This document shows positions 11,001 through 20,118 of a stretch of 64,000 nucleotides of DNA, in pieces; position 1 is the first letter of the stretch; each line of letters opens with the position of its first letter. A model generated the notes under the pieces. The model saw only the letters and a program-made list of their open reading frames with translations, was not told the origin of the DNA and ran no database searches. Both the position numbers and the translations under genes were made by a program. The stretch is from Bacteroidota bacterium (GTDB lineage Bacteria; Bacteroidota; Bacteroidia; Chitinophagales; Chitinophagaceae), in the NCBI GenBank assembly GCA_016712665.1, contig JADJQP010000002.1, forward strand, positions 714,693 through 778,692, given 5' to 3'.

Positions 11001-12824
11001 ATCAAGAATCCCATTGAAGTTAAATGCCATATTGGGATCCTGGGAAACAAAAATACCGTCAAACTTCTTTTTTGAAACAATGCCATTCACCGTTAGGTTT
11101 TCGTACACGGCATTATCAATTTCAATTCTGGATATACTCGCATTTAATTTTGAATTGATGGATTCCAAGTCAAATCCGCTGCCATTTACCTTCCCATCCA
11201 TACTCACATGTCCAATACTATTCTGTCGAATCAGTTTGCCAACATTAAAATGATCCGTCTTAATTTCCCCTTGATAGGCCGGATTCTTGGGAGCAATATT
11301 TAAGTTCAAATCTACATAGGCGTCTCCAAGCGAGGTTCTAACATTTCCTTTGGTATGAAAATTATCAACCTTGCCACTGTATTTACCGCTATATTCAATT
11401 CGTTTTAACTCATTCCATGCAATAGCATCTACTTTGGATTGCGGCACCAATGCATTCAAATCGCTTCCTGATGTAATTAATTTAGAAATATCTGCTGTAA
11501 AGTATGTACTCTCAATGTCAGGCAGACCCGTCACCGTTACATTACCTGCAAACGTTGAATTTCGGGCATTTAATTGCAGATTATTTGCAGCAAGATGATC
11601 AACGGTACCATTGATATGTCCACTTACGTTAACGGCAATTGGATATTGATTTAAAATAGTTGCGAAATAACCAATATCTAGTGATGAAATGGTAGATTCT
11701 TTTAAATGGCTCACCATGTTTACTTTGGAAATAAAATCATTAAAATCATGAAAATTCCGATAATTCATTTCAAAATGATCTTGTAAATTGGAATAATTCG
11801 TTTGGAGCTTCATCTCTGACAAGGAGGCCTGCACCTGCGATAGCTTCAGTTTGGCGTTGAGATGATTCACGGCAATTCCACATCGTTCTTTCACCTTCAA
11901 TTGAATGATATTTGAAAAAAGGGTATCTGCCACTACCTTCGTATCTGACAGGTCCATATTAATATCTTCCATTTGCAGATTGGTTTCATCAAAGGCACCT
12001 TTGACCGATTGAATGTCACCATCTTGATATGCAAAGCGACTGTTAGAAAGGGTAAATGCCTTCATAGAAAATGCAAAACGATCCGGATTAAAGGGCGTTC
12101 CCCATTCTGTGGTATCATCCGGTGATAGATCTTTAGGCTTTCCGCCCTGATACTCTTTTATCAAAATATCAGCCTGATCAATGATCAATTTATGAATCCC
12201 CACTTCCTTTTTTGCTAATGCTATTTGATCGATATCCAAATGGAGAGTACCTACTTTAAAACGCATATCTCTGCCAACCCATGCATCATCCATAAAAAAA
12301 AGTACATTCTTGCAAGTAAGTTTCTTTAGTTCCAGTGGAAGGTCTCGCAGGGGCTCTGAAGGGCTTTCTATCTCAGGTTTACTTGCTTGATTTGCTGAGG
12401 AAGGCTCCGCACCACCACCGGAAAGGGCATCCGCAATAAAATCATAATTCCAGGTGGAGTCCTTGGCAGCGCGATTCAAATAAACAAATCCGTCTTCTAT
12501 ATGAATATTTTTAAAAGTAGGAGACTCCTCATTCCAATAGGCCCGAATTAGGTCGGTGGAATGAATCTGCAAATTACCAAGGTAGGCCAATGTATCTTTT
12601 GATTGATCTTCAATAAAAACACCTTCGATATTAAAATTGGTAAAAAATGAAAATTTCACATGTGCCACTTGTACGTTGGTGTGAAGCTTGTCAGATAAGT
12701 ATTTAGCAACTCGCTTTACCGCGATATTCTGATACTTCTCCATAGATAATAACCAGATGGAAAGCAGCAACAATAGCAGGATACCTCCTATTCCATACCC
12801 TAATATTTTGAAAAATCTTTTCAA
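8061..12824 (-). CDS. tamB: Translocation/assembly module TamB-like protein (DUF490)
   Basis: A 1587-residue protein with a single N-terminal membrane anchor (ILGYGIGGILLLLLLSIWLL), an AsmA-like start (NIAVKRVAKYLSDKLHTNV), a very long repetitive beta-strand region and a C-terminal TamB domain (about residues 1180-1560). The C-terminus contains LLGEFMASEGISQQSYSQGA and a barrel-like ending. TamB-family proteins bridge inner and outer membranes and are linked to phospholipid transport and outer-membrane protein assembly. The length is normal for Bacteroidota members. A TATTTTTG promoter box on the minus strand at 12876-12883 lies about 50 bp before the start. Three smaller genes follow closely in the same direction. 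Confidence 0.9.
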   Translation of the reverse strand: MKRFFKILGYGIGGILLLLLLSIWLLSMEKYQNIAVKRVAKYLSDKLHTNVQVAHVKFSFFTNFNIEGVFIEDQSKDTLAYLGNLQIHSTDLIRAYWNEESPTFKNIHIEDGFVYLNRAAKDSTWNYDFIADALSGGGAEPSSANQASKPEIESPSEPLRDLPLELKKLTCKNVLFFMDDAWVGRDMRFKVGTLHLDIDQIALAKKEVGIHKLIIDQADILIKEYQGGKPKDLSPDDTTEWGTPFNPDRFAFSMKAFTLSNSRFAYQDGDIQSVKGAFDETNLQMEDINMDLSDTKVVADTLFSNIIQLKVKERCGIAVNHLNAKLKLSQVQASLSEMKLQTNYSNLQDHFEMNYRNFHDFNDFISKVNMVSHLKESTISSLDIGYFATILNQYPIAVNVSGHINGTVDHLAANNLQLNARNSTFAGNVTVTGLPDIESTYFTADISKLITSGSDLNALVPQSKVDAIAWNELKRIEYSGKYSGKVDNFHTKGNVRTSLGDAYVDLNLNIAPKNPAYQGEIKTDHFNVGKLIRQNSIGHVSMDGKVNGSGFDLESINSKLNASISRIEIDNAVYENLTVNGIVSKKKFDGIFVSQDPNMAFNFNGILDISGKEPALNFNSRILRFDLKKLGITKESTIISCLASLNFRGNNIDNFLGDASLRNVLLVTQTQTLHIDSIHLNSTYLNNEKEIQLRSSIADADIKGKFNISQLSNAFQLYLCHYLPHYVQKPKSIINEQFTYSVNIKDANPLLEIFLPKLTEINGTTLSGNLNTFDKRFSLDAYIPAVEYDQLKVKDLYLVSAGDFSSFEMNVNSKDFMINEETIIPSFQINSSMANDTAVLEINTQSVNDIFGNASVKVKGSARDDKLFVKVLPSNISLRQTIWQIFSKQELVIGEEVSIEDLIMESGAQKITINTERQGTNNLITSIENLDLEGLSQYIDMAPTQFYGRLSGKVAVEDFMHNPVVRGKIFSTNELRIDQDTVGMVMVEASYDLQSKILSIDKNTSIDRKGDRAFVSGMIDLKDSTINVKATLKNTEIAFVNQFISDFVQNVRGKLTGNVVVSGKLPEPAISGTLQLKDAGMKVLLLGTSYQINEAKFTISNQKIEMNDVLVMDETEGGHSGILRGTILHKNFSDFYLNLRLDSKDLLCLNTKEWDSELFYGYVHANVSAVITGELNDLVMDVEATPLKGSKFYLPLGGSGDASKYEFVKFIELGRRQDEEVSKAGNYLKLTMNIAATPDIETFIVLDKNTGEEIIAKGAGEIKLVIDVGNTMEMFGKYEITEGKYLFKFRGVVNREFTIEEGSRITWTGDALAANLQVNAIYEVGKKLALFPLVSNIEMDETEKAEAKRTYKTLVPLSLTGSLSAPTIKFDILQPENKSLGTAGYTKLQQIRNDEKELFNQAGVLLLLGEFMASEGISQQSYSQGAVGTVSDLVSTAVSSEITNQFQSLTGLKNISLGVNYQTLSNDAIIANTNRNQFSFNVSANLLKNRVIVDFSNSVDVGKDATGNTTSNFNGDFKAQFLITNDGRFRANAYRTNNVDIGGSPFTRGGVGLSYKKVFNSFGDLFFSKKKEKNPPLIDTLNKVSKI

Positions 12825-12875
12825 TAAATAAAAACGATTAACTACCGAAACTGTTTAATTGCAAAATGAACCTCA

Positions 12876-12883
12876 CAAAAATA
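12876..12883 (-). promoter_or_regulatory. Bacteroidota -7 box (TATTTTTG) for tamB
   Basis: Exact TAnnTTTG match on the minus strand, 52 bp before the tamB ATG, in the divergent gap with the lipoprotein gene. No clear -33 TTG at ideal spacing was seen, so the assignment rests on the -7 box and position. Confidence 0.45.
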
Positions 12884-12963
12884 ACCATTTGCCAACACTA
12901 ATACTTAACAAAATTGCGTTAATAACAATCATTTTTTTCGTAAAAAATCAATAACTTTACTCT

Positions 12964-13353
12964 ATGAAAACAATTCTTTATTTCGTCTTTTGCATACCCT
13001 TCATACTGGTAGGAGCTTGCAAAAAAAAACCGAGTGCAGGCTTAGGTGGTAGCGCGAATTTGAAAGTGCGCGCCGTTCATCACAATGCCAACATTGACAG
13101 TTGTACCATCTATATAAAATTTAATAGCTCCGAAGCTGTTGACCTAAGTGAGTATGATGTAAGTCAAGTACTTAAAGCTGATACAAATGGAAATAGTTAT
13201 ACTGTATTTGAGGGCTTAAAATCGGGCAACTATTATCTTTTTGCGCAAGGTTGGGATCCATCTATATCACAAAATGTAAAGGGCGGCATTCCGTATACTA
13301 TAGTGGATGAAACGGATATTTCGGTAGTGATTCCAGTTACCGAGGTGCATTAG
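12964..13353 (+). CDS. Small lipoprotein of unknown function
   Basis: 129 residues beginning with a lipoprotein signal peptide (MKTILYFVFCIPFILVGACKKK; the lipobox is LVGAC), so it should be processed by signal peptidase II and anchored in an outer or inner membrane. The mature part is small and beta-rich (ANLKVRAVHH, CTIYIKFNSSEAVDL, LKSGNYYLFAQG), reminiscent of prealbumin or carboxypeptidase-regulatory-like folds, but I cannot name a family. It is divergent from tamB, and its stop overlaps the stop of the convergent MFS gene by a few bases. Confidence 0.7.
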   Translation: MKTILYFVFCIPFILVGACKKKPSAGLGGSANLKVRAVHHNANIDSCTIYIKFNSSEAVDLSEYDVSQVLKADTNGNSYTVFEGLKSGNYYLFAQGWDPSISQNVKGGIPYTIVDETDISVVIPVTEVH

Positions 13354-14618
13354 GATTCTGCACTGTTTCCTCCCTCCAACCTATGGAGATTTTTTAATTT
13401 AGGTGCAAAAAAATACGTACTTACCACCACTGCGAGCGTCATTAAACCTCCCAATACTATTGCGGGCGCCGTACCGAGGAATCTAGCGGTAAAGCCACTT
13501 TCAAAAGCACCCAATTCATTACTGGAGCTAATAAACATCATATTAATAGAAGAAACTCTACCTTTCAAATGATCGGGTGTGTTGATTTGCAAAATAGAGT
13601 GTCGAATTACCACACTTACTCCATCAAATAGTCCTGCGAAGAATAGCATCAAAAAAGAGATATAAAAAGAAGTGGAAAGACCAAAAAGCAGAATACATAT
13701 TCCAAATAACGCTACACATACGAGCAATTTTTTCCCCACATGTTGTTTTAACGGAATATAGGTCAGCATCAACAACAGAAAAAGGGCACCGATACCATGT
13801 GCACTTCTCAGCCATCCATATCCTACCTCGCCTACTTTTAATATTTCGGTAGATACTACAGGCAGTAAAGCTTCTGCGCCACCAAATAAAACAGCAAATA
13901 AATCGAGACTTAATACAGCTAAAATAATTTGATTTCGAAATACAAATCGAAAGCCTTGGGCCAACCCTTTTATGATACCAATATCTTTGATGTATTGAAT
14001 AGGCTTTCGCCTAATGGCAAGTATAAAAAACGATGATAAACAAAGCAAGAAAACCACCAGCATCATACTGGTAGTGATCCCATATGTTGCCAACAAAATA
14101 CCACCTACAAGTGGCCCCAACACTGAGCCCAGCATCCACGAGGTACTACTCCAAGTAATAGCAAATGAAATATCTTCCTTGTTCACAAGTAGCGGCAATA
14201 ACGAAAAGGAAGAGGGTGCCAGAAAGGCTCTTATGAAACCACTTATAAACATACCTGCATAAATCATATACTCAACCACGCTTACAGAAAAACGATCCGA
14301 AAAATGCCCTGAGGTAATGTACAAAAAAAGTAAGGCATTTAACACGTAACCGAAAATACAGAGAAGATACATTCCCCGTTTTTCTCGTCTATCCACCACA
14401 TATCCGGCAAAAAAGGCGCAAGCAAAAGCGGGAATCACCTCAAAAAGCCCCACCAGTCCAAGAGATAAAGGATTCTTAGTTAGGGTGTACAATTTATAAC
14501 TAACCACGGTATTTTGCAGAAACAATGAAAAAATCAGAATGAAACGTGTGGCAATAAAAAGCGAAAATTCTTTCTGAAATAATACCTGAAGAGTTTTGCG
14601 TCCGCTGGAAGTTTGCAT
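13350..14618 (-). CDS. MFS transporter (probable drug/metabolite exporter)
   Basis: 422 residues with about 12 hydrophobic segments. The loop between helices 2 and 3 carries the major facilitator motif A variant GYVVDRREKRGMYLL, and the pattern NPLSLGLVGLFEVIPAF in the first helices is typical of the EntS/MFS_3-like exporter group. The protein should sit in the inner membrane and export small molecules using the proton gradient; its substrate is unknown. The 3' end overlaps the stop codon of the convergent lipoprotein gene. The next gene upstream is divergent. Confidence 0.8.
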   Translation of the reverse strand: MQTSSGRKTLQVLFQKEFSLFIATRFILIFSLFLQNTVVSYKLYTLTKNPLSLGLVGLFEVIPAFACAFFAGYVVDRREKRGMYLLCIFGYVLNALLFLYITSGHFSDRFSVSVVEYMIYAGMFISGFIRAFLAPSSFSLLPLLVNKEDISFAITWSSTSWMLGSVLGPLVGGILLATYGITTSMMLVVFLLCLSSFFILAIRRKPIQYIKDIGIIKGLAQGFRFVFRNQIILAVLSLDLFAVLFGGAEALLPVVSTEILKVGEVGYGWLRSAHGIGALFLLLMLTYIPLKQHVGKKLLVCVALFGICILLFGLSTSFYISFLMLFFAGLFDGVSVVIRHSILQINTPDHLKGRVSSINMMFISSSNELGAFESGFTARFLGTAPAIVLGGLMTLAVVVSTYFFAPKLKNLHRLEGGNSAES

Positions 14619-14755
14619 GCCGAGGCCAAAGATAGTCTGAATTCTCTAATAAAAATCGTTAGACTAACAGCATATGGTCAGTGCGGCTAGCATGGTACCC
14701 TATCCAATTGATGAGTCCTTATGCTATAACAATAAACACCTCAAAAAAAAACAGA

Positions 14756-14785
14756 TTGTGGATTCATAGATCGCAAGTAGCTTTG
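14756..14785 (+). promoter_or_regulatory. Bacteroidota promoter: TTG, 19-bp spacer, TAGCTTTG
   Basis: TTG at 14756-14758 and TAGCTTTG at 14778-14785 are separated by 19 bp, the spacing expected for the primary sigma factor of this phylum. Only 9 nt separate the box from the ATG at 14795, which implies a leader of just a few bases and supports the shorter start of the permease gene. Confidence 0.6.
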
Positions 14786-14794
14786 CATCATCAG

Positions 14795-16048
14795 ATGTAT
14801 CCTTTTGCTGAAAATGTTTTGATGGTAGTTGACGAATTGCGTAACAATAAGTTACGTACCTTTCTATCATTACTGGGCGTTACAATTGGAATCTTTTGTA
14901 TTATATCCGTACTTACCGTATTTGATAGTTTGCAACAAAATATTCAACAAAGCATGCAAACCTTAGGAAGTAAAAATTTATATGTAGGAAAGTATCCGTG
15001 GATACCTGAAGACAAAGGAGAATATCCCTGGTGGAAATACAAATCAAGACCTGTCTGCAAGTACAGCGAAGTTTTGGAATTAAAAAAATATCTGAATGCC
15101 GCGTATAAAATTTGCCTCAGCTATTCCGAACCGAGCAAAGTGAATTTTTCGTCGCGCGAAAGCAATATCATGCTGTTTGCCGTTACCAAAGATTTTGAGA
15201 ACTTTCAAAGCTTTGATGTGTCAGAAGGCCGATACTTTACAGGGACCGAAATGCAAAATCCAACCAGCAATTCAGTGGTAATTGGAAGCACCGTTGCCAA
15301 CGATTTATTTGGCAGGTATACTTCACCCATTGGAAATCAAATCAATATTTATGGCAATCCATGCACTATCATTGGCGTCTTAAAAAAGCATGGCAGAAGC
15401 AATATGGGATTTGATTTTGATGGAGGAGTGATCATACCCTATTTGTATGCTGCCGGCAAAAAAGATATCGATGGCAATATTGGAAATGGTTTTGTAGATC
15501 CCATGATCATGATAGAAGCCCGTGCGAAAGCCTCTGTTGAAGATTTGTATTTTGAATTAATCGCCACCTTACGAGCTATTCGTAAAATCAAACCCAGAGA
15601 ACCCGACAACTTTTCCATCAACAAATTAGATGTGATTCAAAATAAGGTAAATGAACTTTTTGAAAAGATTAAAATCAGTGGTTGGATCATTGGATTTTTC
15701 TCACTCATTGTGGGTTGTTTTGGAATTGCCAATATAATGTACGTATCTGTAAAAGAAAGAACCGCGCAGATTGGTTTGAAGAAGGCACTTGGCGCAAAAT
15801 CAAGCGCCGTCCTCATCGATTTTCTGTTGGAATCCATGATTCTGTGTATCCTTGGAGGACTCATCGGTATTGTAATGGTATTTCTACTTTCTTTTGTTTT
15901 AAGTTACTTTCTCAATTTTCCAATTACATTATCTCTATATAATTTTATTCTTGGTGTCGGTATGAGCCTTTTTGTTGGTGTTATTGCAGGATACCTTCCT
16001 GCAAAAAAAGCAGCTGCATTAAATCCAGTGGAAGCCATTAGAAGCTAA
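14795..16048 (+). CDS. MacB/FtsX-type ABC transporter permease
   Basis: About 417 residues from the chosen start. An N-terminal helix follows ELRNNKLRTFLSLLGVTIGI, the typical entry of MacB-family permeases. A periplasmic MacB_PCD domain (about residues 55-270) contains FSSRESNIMLFAVTKDF and SNSVVIGSTVANDLFG. Three C-terminal FtsX helices follow (WIIGFFSLIVGCFGIANIMYVSVKERTAQIGLKKALGA region). Family members act as mechanotransmission permeases with a separate ATPase, often for lipoprotein, peptide or drug transport. No ATPase is directly adjacent on this strand. The start at 14795 is chosen because a promoter box lies just upstream and the extra N-terminal residues of a longer form do not fit the family. 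Confidence 0.82.
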   Translation: MYPFAENVLMVVDELRNNKLRTFLSLLGVTIGIFCIISVLTVFDSLQQNIQQSMQTLGSKNLYVGKYPWIPEDKGEYPWWKYKSRPVCKYSEVLELKKYLNAAYKICLSYSEPSKVNFSSRESNIMLFAVTKDFENFQSFDVSEGRYFTGTEMQNPTSNSVVIGSTVANDLFGRYTSPIGNQINIYGNPCTIIGVLKKHGRSNMGFDFDGGVIIPYLYAAGKKDIDGNIGNGFVDPMIMIEARAKASVEDLYFELIATLRAIRKIKPREPDNFSINKLDVIQNKVNELFEKIKISGWIIGFFSLIVGCFGIANIMYVSVKERTAQIGLKKALGAKSSAVLIDFLLESMILCILGGLIGIVMVFLLSFVLSYFLNFPITLSLYNFILGVGMSLFVGVIAGYLPAKKAAALNPVEAIRS

Positions 16049-16061
16049 TTGGGTTCAAAAA

Positions 16062-18101
16062 TTATGGATCGACGTTTACTGAAACAAAAACCGTTGTGAA
16101 TTTATTGGTGGCATTTAATAGCCCGATTTGTTGCTTCAGCCGTTTTTTCAACTCACGTAAATGTGTTGCATCTCCATTCGTCTTAAGCAATATTTCTTGA
16201 ATGTAATAGTTTTTAATTCTGCTTATAGCGGGTTCGGCAGGACCAAAGAAGACCGTCTTGGGCAAGTCTTGTAAATCATCAAACAACTTTGCGGCGGCTG
16301 CTTTTAGAGTTAGAGGATCTTTATGTTTCAAACTGATTTGAATAAGCCGCACAAATGGAGGATACAAAAACTCCTTCCTATACTGAATTTCCTTTGCAAA
16401 AAAACCATCATAATCATGTTTCATCAAAGACGCTAAAATCGGATGTTGGGTATTAAATAGTTGAATGAGCACTTGCCCCCGGTCATCTTTTCGCCCGGCC
16501 CTACCCGACACTTGTTCCAGTAATTGAAAGGCTCGTTCATTCACTCGAAAATCAGGATAGGACAATAATCTGTCGGCACTCAAAACACCTACCAACTGAA
16601 CATGTTCAAAATCGAGTCCTTTCACCACCATTTGAGTCCCCACTAAAATATCAATTTCACGTTTTTCGAATTGTCGGATGGTTTCAATGTATTTATTTTT
16701 CACCTTCAAACTATCCCAGTCAAATCGCTGCACTCGGGCATTCGGAAATATTCGATGAATTTCTTCTTCAATTTTCTCGGTACCAAAACTTCTGGCCTGA
16801 ATTTTACTATTACCGCAAGCCAAACAAACGTTGAGCAAGGGCGATCGGGCGTTGCAGTAATGACAATGCAATTGGTCTGTGGCTTTATGATAAGTGAGCG
16901 AAACATCACAATTTTTACACTGAGGTACCCATCCACACATATCACATTGCAGAAAAGGCGCATATCCTCTTCTATTTTGAAATAAAATGACTTGCTTTTT
17001 GTTTTCGATGCTTTGTTGGATGGCCGCAATCAAGGCTACTGAAAACATTCCCTTTATAAACGTTTTACCGGCCATCTCATATTTAATATCAACAAGGGTC
17101 GTTTGTGGCAACGTGGCAGCACCATAGCGCACATTGAGTTCGACAAGGTCATACTTATTTTGTTTACAATTGTAATAGCTTTCAACGGATGGAGTGGCGG
17201 TACCTAAAAGAATAGAAGCCTTCATAAGGTGCGCTAAATAAATAGCAGCATCTCTTGCATGATAACGAGGGGCTGGATCTTGCTGCTTGTAAGATGCGTC
17301 GTGTTCTTCATCAACAATAATAATTCCCAATGTTTTAAATGGTAATAGCAAGGCTGAGCGCGAGCCAATCACCACATCAAATTCTCCTGCTTGCACTTTA
17401 CGCCAGAGTTCCACTCGTTCCTGATTGCTAAATCGGGAATGATAGATTCCGATTCGATCACCGAATACAGACCTGAGTTTTTGAATAATTTGTGTTGTAA
17501 GTGCAATTTCAGGAAGCAAATACAAGGCTTGTTTCCCATCTCGAATAGCGTCCTCGATTAACTTAAAATAGATATGCGTTTTACCACTTCCAGTAATCCC
17601 TTTGAGCAATACCGGCTTATTCACAGCGAAAGATACAATTACTTTCTCGTAGGCTTCCTGTTGCAAATCACTTAATACATTTTCTACCAAAACATCCACA
17701 ATATCAAACTGCACCCGATCTACCTCCAGCTTTTTAACAGTAAATATTTCCTTTTCCACTAGATACTTTAATTGAGCGGGTGTGGACAAAGATTTTTTGA
17801 GCAAGTCACTTTGCGAAACCACTTTCCCCGTTTGAAACAAATGTAAATAGGTGAGGATTAAATTTTGATAATGTGGTTTCGTCTCATATTTATCAAGTAT
17901 TAATTTCAAATGGACCTCATCCTTGTAGATAGGATTTAAAAATAAAAAATTCTCCCTTTTGGGCTTGTAATGCTCGTTCAGATGTTCATAAACGCTTATT
18001 AAACCTTTCTCCAAAAGTCCATTCACCACCTTCCATGCCGAGGCATCTTGCACAATTTTCTGTACCTCCTCTATGGTAATATCCTTGGTAACGTTAGGCA
18101 A
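16062..18101 (-). CDS. priA: Primosomal protein N' (PriA helicase) lacking the N-terminal DNA-binding domain
   Basis: The helicase part of PriA is complete: Walker A GITGSGKTHIY, Walker B VDEEHDASYKQ, the eight-cysteine zinc region (CDMCGWVPQCKNCD, then CHYCNARSP and CLACGN), and the C-terminal helicase and CTD regions. PriA restarts stalled replication forks. The frame begins only within the winged-helix region (DITIEEVQKIVQDASAWKVV); the usual first 130 or so residues (3'-DNA-end-binding domain) are absent. In-frame sequence extends only 9 codons further before a stop and has no ATG, so the start is assigned to TTG at 18101. That region already belongs to the 3' end of an ABC permease gene. 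The truncation may be real or a misassembly. Confidence 0.82.
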   Translation of the reverse strand: MPNVTKDITIEEVQKIVQDASAWKVVNGLLEKGLISVYEHLNEHYKPKRENFLFLNPIYKDEVHLKLILDKYETKPHYQNLILTYLHLFQTGKVVSQSDLLKKSLSTPAQLKYLVEKEIFTVKKLEVDRVQFDIVDVLVENVLSDLQQEAYEKVIVSFAVNKPVLLKGITGSGKTHIYFKLIEDAIRDGKQALYLLPEIALTTQIIQKLRSVFGDRIGIYHSRFSNQERVELWRKVQAGEFDVVIGSRSALLLPFKTLGIIIVDEEHDASYKQQDPAPRYHARDAAIYLAHLMKASILLGTATPSVESYYNCKQNKYDLVELNVRYGAATLPQTTLVDIKYEMAGKTFIKGMFSVALIAAIQQSIENKKQVILFQNRRGYAPFLQCDMCGWVPQCKNCDVSLTYHKATDQLHCHYCNARSPLLNVCLACGNSKIQARSFGTEKIEEEIHRIFPNARVQRFDWDSLKVKNKYIETIRQFEKREIDILVGTQMVVKGLDFEHVQLVGVLSADRLLSYPDFRVNERAFQLLEQVSGRAGRKDDRGQVLIQLFNTQHPILASLMKHDYDGFFAKEIQYRKEFLYPPFVRLIQISLKHKDPLTLKAAAAKLFDDLQDLPKTVFFGPAEPAISRIKNYYIQEILLKTNGDATHLRELKKRLKQQIGLLNATNKFTTVFVSVNVDP

Positions 18102-19268
18102 TGTAGTGTTGAATGATTTTTTTAGATTTTATCCAAAATAAATAATAAATGGCCATTAATAAAACAATTAAAATCACCAAAATTTGCCATGAAATCACTT
18201 TAGAAATGCTAATTTGAAAGGAGGCTAACAAAACCGCCAAATAGAATTTACAGAAAAGAGTAGTAATCAATGCCAATAAAACAATGAGTAAAAAACTAAA
18301 AAACAAACCATTGATAAATTTCTTTTGCAAGGTGGCGGTTTGATAACCAAGCAATGAGAGTAGTTGAAGCTTGGAAGCAGATTTGGCGATTGACAAATTT
18401 AGAAACAGAACAAGAATCATAACACACAGTACTAATATAAAAATACCAATAAAGCCACTACTGGCAAACACCACATTCATAATGGTTTTAATCTTACTCC
18501 ATTTAATTTTTTCATTTTGAGTGCTATAGTTTCGATCATGAATAAACTTGACCAGTTCGGGATTATCTGCCTCTTCTGTTTGCAAAATAATCCTCGAATG
18601 ATTCTCAGCTTTATGTGTGCCAAATTTGGTATTGGCATAATGCATAAATTCGGCAGGAACAATGACGCTTGAATATCGCTGTGAAAAACCCACGACTTCT
18701 GCAACATAGTTTTCAGTACGTGCGATTTCAAGGTTGAATGAAATGGCTTTGACCGTTTCTTCGCTTAGCTGAGGCAATCCCTGACTTAAGGCAAATCCGA
18801 AATTATACAGGTTCAAAAAATCCTGCGATAATATCACAGGAATCGTTTTACTTCCGGGATGCCATCTAAAAGATTCAAGACTCACGTCTAAATATTCATC
18901 GGGAATAGATTCAAAAAATAGTTGGGTAGAAAAAGCAAGATCTCCAAAATTGCTTGCTTCAATGGGAAATTGATTGCTTTCAATAAATCCAATCTTTTTC
19001 ACGGTAACGAGTTTTTCAAATTCCCCGATTTCCTGTGCAGAAAAAGTGATTTCGAATTATCGCCCATCATGTCGTTGGTGATGTTTTTATTAATTACCAG
19101 ATACTCATACTTATCATTCTTTATCTGTTTATTACTCATGACCGCGTAAGTATCAATATATAATTGCACAGAAATAAGCAATAGCGATATTCCGATAAAC
19201 AAGGCCATATAAGTCAAAATATTTGACTTAAATCGCTGTACAGAAAGTATTTCGCCCAATATCTTCAT
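18094..19268 (-). CDS. FtsX-like ABC transporter permease (one frameshift)
   Basis: A permease of about 391 residues: N-terminal helix (FKSNILTYMALFIGISLLLISVQL), a periplasmic domain (FESIPDEYLDVSLESF, VPAEFMHYANTKFG) and three C-terminal helices with an FtsX-like turn (ASKLQLLSLLGYQTATLQKK). The frame breaks at the A5 run at 19041-19045 (T5 in the coding strand). Adding one T joins the two parts as SLFSAQEIGEFEKLVTVKK, which reads smoothly into the downstream frame, so a sequencing deletion is likely. The gene follows the ATPase gene without a gap and forms an ABC pair with it. The substrate is unknown. Its last bases overlap the start of priA by 8 bp. Confidence 0.75.
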
Positions 19269-19901
19269 CTACAATAAGAAATTTTGGTGGTAAGGAAAAT
19301 GCTGATCGCTTTCTAAGTCGCATACTATCAGAGTGGCTCCGGATTTTTTAACCGATTCAAGAATTAGGGAAGCTGCCAGCTGAATATTTTCATTGTCGAG
19401 ATGACTAAAAGGTTCGTCCAGAAGTAAGCAATCCATTGGTTGCAAGAGAGCCCTGATGATGGCAACTCTTTGACGTTCGCCATAGGAAAGGGTATTGACC
19501 AGCCTATCAAGAGTATGCGTAATACCCAAACGATTCGCATATTCTCTAATGATACTTTCTGATGTAAAGCCAGTCAATTCATTTTTTATTAAAAGGTTTT
19601 GCAAGGCGGTATGTTCTTCAAATAAACGCAAATCCTGAAAAACAATACTAAGGTGTCGACTCCGAATTTCGCACCATTGATTGATAGAAAGCCCCTTGCA
19701 ATCCGTTCCATTGAATTGCAATTGCCCTTCATACTTTTGTTGCAAACCATATAAGGTATGTATCAAACTACTTTTACCCTTTCCTGAACTAGCCCTGATA
19801 TGATAGTATTTCCCCCTCTCAAATAGCACTGTGGTATTCCAAATATCTGAGACTTGCCTGGATATATAGGGAATGGCTATATTGACTAATTGAAAGGACA
19901 T
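19269..19901 (-). CDS. ABC transporter ATP-binding protein (LolD/FtsE/MacB type)
   Basis: 210 residues with Walker A (RASSGKGKSSLIHTLYG), Q-loop region (LSIVFQDLRLF), signature LSYGERQRVAIIRALL and Walker B CLLLDEPFSHLD. It should energise the FtsX-like permease that starts at the next base. The start at 19901 (MSFQLVNIAIPY) is preferred to a longer frame because a TATCTTTG promoter box on the minus strand at 19907-19914 lies just before it, and the extra N-terminal sequence of a longer frame does not resemble ABC ATPases. The signature motif has SYG instead of SGG. The pair may export a lipoprotein, peptide or drug; this cannot be decided here. Confidence 0.82.
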   Translation of the reverse strand: MSFQLVNIAIPYISRQVSDIWNTTVLFERGKYYHIRASSGKGKSSLIHTLYGLQQKYEGQLQFNGTDCKGLSINQWCEIRSRHLSIVFQDLRLFEEHTALQNLLIKNELTGFTSESIIREYANRLGITHTLDRLVNTLSYGERQRVAIIRALLQPMDCLLLDEPFSHLDNENIQLAASLILESVKKSGATLIVCDLESDQHFPYHQNFLL

Positions 19902-19906
19902 ATGGG

Positions 19907-19914
19907 CAAAGATA
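19907..19914 (-). promoter_or_regulatory. -7 promoter box TATCTTTG for the ABC ATPase/permease pair
   Basis: Exact TAnnTTTG match with only 5 nt to the ATG at 19901, implying an almost leaderless transcript. No convincing -33 element was seen. Confidence 0.5.
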
Positions 19915-20079
19915 AAGGTTTTTGAGAATTGGATCGGGATAGATTGTACCCAGTGTAAGAACAGGTAAAATTGGTATGAATTTGGCGAATTCCTTACTTC
20001 ACAACTTGCAACAGCCATCCCACAAAGGGCAAATATACACCAGACCAAAAAAATTATATAAGCTTTGCATTCCAAGCAT

Positions 20080-20087
20080 TAAATTTG
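20080..20087 (+). promoter_or_regulatory. -7 promoter box TAAATTTG for gcvP
   Basis: Exact TAnnTTTG match 31 nt before the gcvP ATG. No glycine-riboswitch-like structure is visible in the short leader. Confidence 0.45.
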
Positions 20088-20118
20088 CACTTTCAAAAAA
20101 TAAATAATACATAAAAAA

